Source: Isohypsibius dastychi (taxonomy: Eukaryota > Tardigrada > Eutardigrada > Parachela > Isohypsibiidae). Taken from it: a DNA stretch of 26,269 nt. The stretch covers positions 1 through 26,269 of the forward strand of contig JAQIWT010000241.1 in assembly GCA_034696485.1 (NCBI GenBank), read 5' to 3'. Shown one piece after another: positions 19,401-26,269 of this stretch. Numbering within the stretch: the stretch's first letter is position 1; each line of letters opens with the position of its first letter. Under the pieces are notes generated by a model. It ran no database searches. It saw only the letters and a list, made by a program, of their open reading frames with translations, and was not told the origin of the DNA. Position numbers and translations under genes: made by a program.

Positions 19401-22252
19401 ACGGCAAGCGGATTCAAAAAAAAAAAGACACAAAACCAAAAGAAATTATGTCCTCTGAACGAACATGCGGAAATGAAATCTCCTTTCGCTGGGATGTATG
19501 CTTATAAACGGAATGCGGTGTTATGTATACGTTTCCGGCCAACGCCGACTACTTATGAAGATATGGCATACCATTATATCGCAGCGTTTTTGCCGCATCG
19601 ACTTGAAGCGGAATTGGGATCAACAGGTGCGGAAAGTATTGCAGTCTTCGAGTTGGGTCAGAGAAGCAGAAATCTGCGATGGTTAACAGTACCGTCCTTA
19701 AAGTTTCAAGAAGAAACGGCTAGGCATATCGATGCAGCGCGATTGAAGTCTGCAGCAAATTTAGAAGAATTGTTTGAACGTCTTCCGGAAGCGAACAATT
19801 CAGATGACGAAGAAACTGAGGTGGATGGGTTTGCGTACGTGGAGAACCTGGATGCAGCGGATATTGCAGATTGCGAGGAGGGAAAGCTGCAGGATTCAAA
19901 GTTCAGTGGGCTGCAACAAATTGTGCCAAAAGATTGGGAGAAATTGATCAAACAAATGAATCGATATCAACAGGAGGCTTTTAATTACGTGTTGGATAAG
20001 TTGAAAAAGGAAGAACAAATTCATCTGTTCATCACGGGCGGAGCTGGTTGGTCAGTGCAGATATTAAATAAAATGGTGTACAGTAATATGCAATTAAGTT
20101 GTAGCGGGAAGTCGTTTTGGATAGATAATCTACGGAATTATTTGTGTGTTGCCGAACAAGGGAAAACGGTGGTAGCAACCGCAGCACCGACTGGTATGTA
20201 CCTATTAGAGCGGAAAAAGTCACAAGATGTCAACAAAATTAATTCTAGGAGTGGCAGCACATAATGTAAGAGGAACTACTATTCATACCCTTTTGGGACT
20301 TTTTCCGGATAAACGTGAAGGACGGCAGAAAAGGGGATATGAGAAGCTGACCTCAACACCACCTTTGCAAGATGAAAAGGTCAAGGCAAAACGAAGAGAG
20401 TTCAAAGATTTGCGCTTCGTTATTATTGACGAGATATCAATGGTAACGCCACAGCTGCTGCTTAGCGTGAACGAGCGACTACAGCAGATCTTTGGAAGAC
20501 AGTTGCCTTTTGGAGGAATGCACGTCATATTCGTCGGTGATTTTTATCAACTACCACCTGTATTTGGAGGATGGATTTTTGAGACGAACAATGTCATTGT
20601 AATGCGGTTATGGAATTTGTTCAAAACGTTCTTCTTCGAGCAAAATGAACGGCAGAAAGGTGATTCGGCTTATTTAAAGATGTTGAATGTCATACGCCTT
20701 GGAGGAATGACGAAAGAAATAATTGCATTCCTGCGTTATCGGCAAAACAGACATATGCAGGACCCGACAGCATGGGAGGATGGAACCCACATTTTCGAGA
20801 GAAATGCTGATGTGGATCGGGAGAACCGGCGAAGACTGAATGCTATGGCAGGACAGTTATTTTGTATCAAGTCAAGGGATTATCTTCTGTCTGGAGATGG
20901 CGGAGAAGATGAGTTGCCAACGGATATTATGGCGTGCGGTGGTCTTTCTCGGACGGTGGATTTGAAAATCGGCGCGAAGGTGATGATTTTACGGAATATA
21001 AAATTGGAGGATGGGATTTATAATGGTGCGATGGGTATTGTGACGAGTATTCCGCTGGATGTGGATGGAAAAGTCGGTGTTCTGATGGATACAATTAACT
21101 CTGGGAAATTGACCGGGATTAGAAATCCTAACGGCAGGTTGGTGATGGTTTTATGCGATTAATTATAAGAATTAATATGTCAGTTGCAGTGGTTATATTG
21201 TGGAGATTGGAAGCGCGATTGCACAGTTCAAAGGTGTGACGGATAGCTATTGGCGGAGAGAGCAGTATCCATTACGACTTTGTTATGCTGTGACGAACTA
21301 TAAATGTCAAGGGTTGACATTAAAAAAAATTGTCGTGCATATCCGGTGCCCAAGAGGAGTAGGTCGCTTATATACCACTTTGAGCCGCGTTCCAGAGTCA
21401 AGGAATTTATCAATGGGAGCTATGCCGATTGCCGTGATGCAGCAAATGATAATGGGTGAACCGACAGACATGTTCATGACTGTCAGGAAGGAATATGCGC
21501 GATTGGCCATGAAAGAAAATAAGGTATTGAAAGTTACACTTCGGAAATTTATTATAAGAAATTGTTATAGGAAGTGGAAACGTTAAATGCTCAAAGAGAA
21601 GTGATTGCTTTCGAAATGGACGAATTGAATGAATCGATCGATAGTGACGAGGTTCCGTCATTCGAAGCAAAAGATGGCGAAGGTAGGATTAAAAACTTGC
21701 AAAGTGAAGTAGGCGAGATGTAATTATTGCATATAGAAACTGATGGCGGGTCGACAACGGATGACAGTTCGTTGGGAGATATACTTGATGCGTCAAGTGA
21801 TGAATTATTTAACATCGATGATTGCGAAGGTTTGACAAAATAAATATTCCTTATTGTGATCATATATAACGAATTCTGGGCAGATTATGGACAGGCGCCG
21901 AGTCACGAGAATATGAGCGAATCAGAGTACGATCGAATATCAGGTTTACTTTATGGCTATATGAAACGAAGAGAAGAAAGTACGTTGACTTACATTACTT
22001 AGTAATTAAATTGCGTGAATCATTTTTGGGTGAAAAATAGGTGGTTTATCGCGGGCGACGATTACGAAATTAATCTTGTGGCTGCTGGACAGGTATTCAA
22101 GTGATGTGGACCCGAATGATATGGAAGCGACGGCTGTCTATCTCCGAAATATTTTGAGACGGATGGTGGCTGAGAAAAGATGTGAAGAGGAGATAATAGA
22201 GGATGTTCATCATTTGTTTCTAACAAATTTCGCCGGTGATGTAGAAATGTGA
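16493..22252 (+). mobile_element. Helitron (rolling-circle DNA transposon), core; ends not resolved
   Basis: The span given is the transposase gene only. The domain order (CxxC zinc finger, Helitron-like N region, HUH nuclease with two tyrosines, PIF1-type helicase) is diagnostic of Helitrons. Helitrons lack inverted repeats and target duplications; their ends (5' TC, 3' CTRR after a hairpin, between A and T) are too short to fix from one copy. Flanking candidates are the RPA-nuclease and 15471 genes on the left and the ~1.2 kb non-coding stretch on the right. The unbroken reading frame suggests a recent, possibly active, copy. Confidence 0.88.
16493..22252 (+). CDS. Helitron transposase Rep/Hel (about 14 exons, ~1,687 aa, intact)
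   Basis: HUH endonuclease plus helicase that nicks, unwinds and transfers a single strand. Exons: 16493-16736, 16788-16862, 16919-17122, 17179-18095, 18152-18579, 18629-18917, 18975-20050, 20105-20193, 20249-21137, 21184-21523, 21571-21682, 21737-21829, 21884-21979, 22041-22252; sum 5,064, all phases agree. CxxC pairs are at ~149 (ICSSC) and ~196 (ICAFC). The Helitron N region includes MLNPFERLLIAANRS and LPRGGQF. The nuclease has RGSVHYHCIFWIE (HYH at ~595) and tyrosines YLFVY at ~729 and 733. Helicase: GGAGCGKSF (~1075), IIDEISMV (~1166), VGDFYQLPP, and YAVTNYKCQGLTL with LSRVPESRNL. An acidic tail of ~170 residues follows. Intron 16737-16787 is 51 bases and in frame, so it may be retained. 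The start could also be the Met at 16511. Confidence 0.93.
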
Positions 22253-23434
22253 TGCTAAACCGGAGTTTTTTGGTTTTTGGGTTCTTGGTTTTTGGGAAAG
22301 ATGAAGAGGATGACATTTTTCAAGATTAACTGATCAGAAAGACGGTATGTGATAAATAAAAATGAGCAGGAGAAACCTGTTTGATAACATTTTGAGGCTG
22401 AATAGGTTTTTGGATGAGATTCTGTAGCAAGATGCTGAGAAAAGAATACTAAACATAATCAAGTATATATGAGTCAAATAATATAATCATTGAAGGCCGG
22501 AAATAAGCAAAAAACGAAGATAGGAAAATCGAAACATGAATATGTGGTGAATCGAAGCAGAGAAGCGTGGGGAGACGAGTAAATTCGATTATGTTCAGAA
22601 TTCAAAGCTCGAGCGATTACCACGTTTCTACGAGACATATCGATTCTATCTAGGCATATGGTGCATCGGAAGGGATTGGGCTAGACGGTCACGATAAAAA
22701 CATGATCTGTTGAGGAGAAAAATCGGTTAAATATCTTTTTGCGACTTTTTTAATATGAGATTTATACCGAGAATATTTTTGCAATATTGATAAATCGATC
22801 ATGTTTGAGATATCACAATGAACAGGTGCAAGAAAACTTAAGCTGGTGCCAAGTATTACGTTTTAAAATACTTCGTAAACAGTTGCTTGATAAAATTTGG
22901 TCAAGACAATCTGGAAAAGTTAAAGCTGGTAGCGTGGTACTAAGAAGATGCATAAGCTCTTGAATAAAGAACGAGAGATGAACGTTTGTAAGAAGTCGAA
23001 CACGAAAATAAAGTGTGACGTCATTGGTCAAGTAATGTTGCCAAGAGCTTCCGAAATTCCAGGGGTTGAAAAAAGGAGAGACACGGCTAGATTATTTACC
23101 AGGTCACCACAAATTCATTTTAATAAAAAGTGCGAGACAGTCTGGAGATCAAAAAGGATTGAAAGAAAAACATGCATTCCAGATTGCGCGGATTTTATAA
23201 AAATATTCTATTCACAGGATTTCGCACAATAGAATGGGAGTCGATTTGAGATGGGTGTATACAAAAGAAAGGGTTCTTGACTAAAAGATATTAAAAATGC
23301 GTTCGTCTCGGACCAGCTCAGAAATCAGAGTAAACAGCAAAAATGGAAGAAATTGTAGATCATAGTCGGAGGGTCAAATCACGGACGAGGAAGCATAAGA
23401 GCTGGCGCTAGTACAGGAAAGTCGTGACGAGGAG
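22253..23434. other. Stretch without a supported gene, right of the Helitron transposase
   Basis: AATAAA at 22355-22360 ends the transposase transcript. Before it, a tttttgg-ttcttgg-tttttggg echo repeats at 22266-22302. The plus ORF 22948-23232 and minus ORF 22813-23031 have no recognisable domains or splice partners. If the Helitron 3' end (hairpin plus CTRR) lies here, I could not separate it from chance CTAG sites. Confidence 0.45.
22355..22360 (+). terminator. Polyadenylation signal of the Helitron transposase gene
   Basis: AATAAA lies 103 bases after the transposase stop codon (TGA 22250-22252), the first plus-strand hexamer after it. Confidence 0.6.
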
Positions 23435-24122
23435 TTAGAAATGAAGGCGAAGTTTTAGGGGGGTGGCGTCCTGAGCATGGCGGCAAGTTGGGCAAGACAT
23501 TCCCTTGAGATTTGGATTCAGTTTGCGAGCGGGTTGATTGTTGTTGTACCAGCGGTCTGCGCAAACGGTGCAGTAAACATGACCACATTCAAAAGTTGAA
23601 AGGTCATGGTGATGGGAGTCGATCTGTAGGAAACTAAAGTGAGCATAAAGTGTTAACGCGAATACAAATTTGAGAAATACCAGATTGAAGCAGAGGACGC
23701 ATGGGATCAATCCTTCTGCGGAACCTTGACGGTTGGCTACCAAGCTGGATAGATCAGCAATTTGGGCTTGTTGGCTATTGATCGTGGCGTGAAGTGAGTT
23801 CATTACTTCGAGTTGCTTTCTGTTCGTGCACATCAGTTCCTTGCATTGCATCGACCTCTGTAAAGATGAGATGGTTATAAGTTGGCGAACTACGTCGCGT
23901 GTGACGTGGTTGACTTACACGTCTGAAGTCCATGATGCATTCGCGATACTCCTTCCTGATAATAGATAACTCGGTGCGGACGTGATGAGCGTTGTTCTTC
24001 CATTTTCCATGACGGCGGGATCGACGATGATGGATTTTTTCAAAAGATGGGAAAACACGTAAACGGGCCTGGATAAAAAAAATGTTTCTATTCTGCAGGA
24101 GATCAAAATTAGAACGTACCAT
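23435..24122 (-). CDS. RING-finger protein, probable E3 ubiquitin ligase (4 exons, ~172 aa)
   Basis: Exons: 24120-24122 (only the ATG), 23919-24068, 23681-23857, 23435-23623; total 519 bases in phase. Introns have strong ends (gtaagt...tttacag, gtattt...cctacag, gtacgt...tatccag). The C-terminal RING is C3HC4: CVLC, then ECGHVYCTVC, then CPTC before the end, with the first Cys pair separated from the rest by an intron. RING domains recruit ubiquitin E2 enzymes. Before it, about 110 residues are basic (HHRRSRRHGKW) and then helical with Gln/Asn/Met (NSLHATINSQQAQIADLSSL), likely a coiled coil. The single-codon first exon is unusual; alternatively the gene starts further upstream in the hydrophobic stretch 24123-25440. 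Confidence 0.75.
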
Positions 24123-25440
24123 AATTGTGAAGTAGGATATCGAGGGCAGAGCAAAAAATGGGTTTCACGATTAATAGCACGATGCAGAGTGAAGACTAGG
24201 ATTGTGAACGGAATTGAAGGACCTGCTAATGCGAAGATCGGAAGGGTTGGTGGAGGAAAGCCAGAGTGAATGAGGATAGATTGGGAATGGTGTCAGGAGT
24301 TTGGGAACTGCCTATCGCAAATACAGGGAAGTACATTGCGCATTCGGAGTAGGACAAGTGTTTGTTGTGGTTTTTTTTTAATCAAGTCGGAGTAGGATTT
24401 CTGAGGGTGTATAAATTTGTAATTACATGAGAGATCGCAGGACTTTAGATGTCCTCGAATTAGTGCAAGTTTCCCGATGAAGAACATATGTAAATAAAAA
24501 GAACAGTAGAGAGTAATTATAAACGAAGTATTAGGAAGATGAATTTGAAGATGAAGGCTGTAGAAGGATTACCGGTAAAGAAAAAAGAAGAGAACCGATA
24601 AATTACTGTGATCAAAGAACAATAAACCATGGAATTTCATAACGAGATACCAGACAGAGTGCAGCACAATGAATTTGATGGCATACATTTCAGGATAAAT
24701 GGGGGTATAAATAAGAAGAAGAATCAGATGGGATGAAGATATCCGGCCGGAAATGCTGGAGACAGAGATAAGATTTCAAACAGTTTGGCGTGGTTCACAA
24801 ATAGATCGACGGAATGTTGATGGATTATTCCGTAGTGTGGCATTCCAAAGGAATAAAAGTGAATAATTCGCAGGAAGGCAGGAATGATGAATGTTCGATT
24901 AAATGTGGAGAAGAAGATTATGGATGCAGCATCAACCCTGCAAATACAAAGAAAATAAGTTGAGGCTGGCAAACTTGGATTTGACGGAGTGAAAGAGCGT
25001 ATTCCATCGACATTTACAAAAAAATCAGAAATCAAAGATTCGGGGGGAATTCATGTAAAGAGGGATCAACAACATATGGTCTTAAAGCTGAGGGAAGTGT
25101 GATTGCGTGAATTACTGGAATAGTGGTATACAACGTCATTGAGAATCAAACCTGAAATGGAGCGATATGTCGAAACAACAACAATGGACGGATGAGCAGG
25201 AAAGATGTCAGGATGTGAAGTAACGCAAACACGAACCAAGTGAAGGACAGGATAGGATGGAATACGTGAGGATTACGTACCATAGTGCGTGAAAGGAAAA
25301 CTTGAAAGTTGGGTAAAAATGGAGGATTTTCGAAAGTGGAAATTCGAAAAAATCTTGAGAGGATACCCAGGAACCACCAAAGACTGGGAATAAAATGTCG
25401 AAAAGAAGGATAGAAGGAAACGTGAGTGTGTACGTAGTGG
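24123..25440 (-). other. Hydrophobic coding-like segments, possible decayed or fragmentary membrane receptor gene
   Basis: On the minus strand several short open stretches encode membrane-like helices. The first follows an ATG at 25281-25283 and includes FTWFVFALLHILTSFLLI. The next begins after a perfect ttgtatttgcag acceptor (about 24937) and includes TFIIPAFLRIIHFYSF. A third near 24600-24720 reads IYTPIYPEMYAIKFIVLHSV, and a last near 24180-24280 reads AGPSIPFTILVFTLHRAINR. The third and fourth faintly recall nematode seven-helix chemoreceptors of the srh/sri type. I could not join them in phase: stops interrupt after the first and second. T-rich introns can also mimic such helices. A pseudogene or a poorly resolved receptor gene is possible. 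Confidence 0.3.
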
Positions 25441-25618
25441 CGTGCGTGGCTACGTCATGCGTACAGTGGAAACTGGAAAAGGTCGGGTTTTGCAGGTGGA
25501 GGCGTGGCTAGTGATAGAGAGTAGAGAGGGGGGAGGTTCAAACCGACCAATGGCGTTGACTTATTCACAACCTCAAACAGGAATCAATTACGGGTCCATA
25601 TCCATGGTCCGTCTGTTG

Positions 25619-25642
25619 GTCCCCCCCCTTGGGGGGGTGGAC
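25619..25642. repeat. C8-TT-G7 hairpin
   Basis: Eight C (25621-25628), TT and seven G (25631-25637) are flanked by gt and tggac, so the strand folds into a ~10-bp GC stem with one bulged T and a 3-nt loop. It lies in non-coding DNA; no gene or terminator context explains it. Confidence 0.85.
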
Positions 25643-25755
25643 AAAAATATTTCGTGGTTGAGCAAGCTTGGAGTAATCACTGATCAAGGATAGACAAATT
25701 CGGAAATTCCAAATACAAATACGAACGATAACGTAATCTGTTGAGTGCACCTGTC

Positions 25756-26085
25756 TCAATTCGATGTGTAAAATCTGCCGATTAGAATTCGGTGTCCAAA
25801 TGTTAGAACAAGATTACTTTTATTGGAACAGACAAAAGGTACCTTTAATCGGAATGCGGTCTCGTTTGAGAAGAAGAACCCTGGGTGAGTTCTAACGGCT
25901 TTGGCATACCAGTCGAACTTAGACAGATAATGTTCACTCACTGGCTGAAGGTCGGGATTGTTCTTGAGACTAAAATTTTCACATTTATTTGATATTACCA
26001 AATGAGTCAAGGTACTGTATTCAATGAAGGACATGTGGTGTAGGGTATAATACTTGGTATACCATGGTCGAAACCTAATGTACAT
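25756..26085 (-). CDS. Candidate protein of 109 aa, unrecognised
   Basis: An uninterrupted frame runs from ATG 26083-26085 to TGA 25756-25758. It starts MYIRFRPWYTKYYTLHHMSF and has the composition of a globular protein (many Tyr, Phe and His; KFDWYAKAVRTHPGFFF). No signal peptide, transmembrane segment or known motif is evident. It could be one exon of a larger gene: splice-like sites occur at its ends but I could not pair them. The stretch around it (25441-25755) holds no gene on either strand. Confidence 0.35.
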   Translation of the reverse strand: MYIRFRPWYTKYYTLHHMSFIEYSTLTHLVISNKCENFSLKNNPDLQPVSEHYLSKFDWYAKAVRTHPGFFFSNETAFRLKVPFVCSNKSNLVLTFGHRILIGRFYTSN

Positions 26086-26226
26086 AGCTCGATAATTATA
26101 GGAGAGGACCTAAAGCGGATAAGTGGGGGCCGGTGGTCGGAAGTTCATGGCTTACGCGAGACGTGTGGTTTAACCCTCCACTCGCTCTTGTCAAATATAC
26201 CAGCAAAAAACCAATGCGCTTTTTTG

Positions 26227-26259
26227 ATATTCAAGGAACCCTCGAAGGTTCCTGAATAT
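26227..26259. repeat. Long inverted repeat (13-bp stem) at the right edge
   Basis: The arm atattcaaggaacc (26227-26240) is followed by the loop ctcgaa and the complementary arm ggttcctgaatat (26247-26259), with one unpaired A in the left arm. Such a compact, near-perfect hairpin may be a transposon end, a MITE or an ncRNA hairpin; it lies ten bases from the window edge, so its context is unknown. Confidence 0.85.
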
Positions 26260-26269
26260 ACCGTCCCCC

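Noticed and set aside
23390-25515. CTAG sites followed by T (for example near 23407 and 25507) as the Helitron 3' end
   Set aside because: No convincing GC-rich hairpin within the expected distance before them; CTAG occurs by chance.
1-26269. CRISPR arrays, bacterial operons, Shine-Dalgarno sites
   Set aside because: Spliced genes, poly(A) signals and gene families show eukaryotic DNA; no regularly spaced repeats were seen.

Overview
This window looks like nuclear DNA of a rhabditid-type nematode. Every gene I could assemble is cut by short introns, mostly 37-80 bases, that end in nematode-style acceptors such as tttcag. The gene content (two F-box genes with fast-evolving C-termini, an ELAV-like RNA-binding protein, a DEAH helicase) fits that lineage, but I cannot name a species. 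I joined exons by hand from donor and acceptor sites and checked phase. The main gene models come out in frame along their full length.

Left part (1-9952): the 5' end of an unrecognised gene (minus strand, runs off the edge); an F-box gene (minus); a divergent DEAH-box RNA helicase (minus, 7 exons), just upstream of the F-box gene in the transcription direction; a repeat-rich 1.5 kb stretch with a G16 tract, a ~122-bp direct repeat pair and two tRNA-like remnants; a three-RRM ELAV-like gene (minus, 5 exons); and an HMG-box-like gene (minus). Centre-left (9953-12245): a second F-box gene (plus) and a three-exon divergent histone H3-like gene (minus).

Centre (12246-22360), the most interesting part: a complete Helitron transposase gene (Rep/Hel, plus strand, about 14 exons, about 1,687 aa, no stop or frameshift found). 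It has zinc-finger CxxC pairs, an HYH (HUH) nuclease motif, paired tyrosines Y-x3-Y, a full PIF1-type helicase and an acidic C-terminal extension. To its left, in the opposite orientation, is a gene that joins an RPA1-like single-strand DNA-binding protein (OB folds plus zinc finger) to an ERCC4/MUS81-type structure-specific nuclease domain with an intact ERKxxxD motif. Between them is a small two-exon gene of unknown function. Both plus-strand genes have a 13-15 base G-tract about 70-90 bases before the start codon. HUH nuclease, helicase, ssDNA-binding protein and branched-DNA nuclease side by side would make a plausible rolling-circle transposition module. However, I could not find the Helitron ends, so whether the RPA-nuclease gene lies inside the element is inference.

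Right part (22253-26269): a C3HC4 RING-finger gene (minus), a stretch whose minus strand reads as several hydrophobic segments (possibly a membrane receptor, perhaps decayed), an unrecognised 109-codon ORF, a C8/G7 hairpin and a strong hairpin at the right edge.
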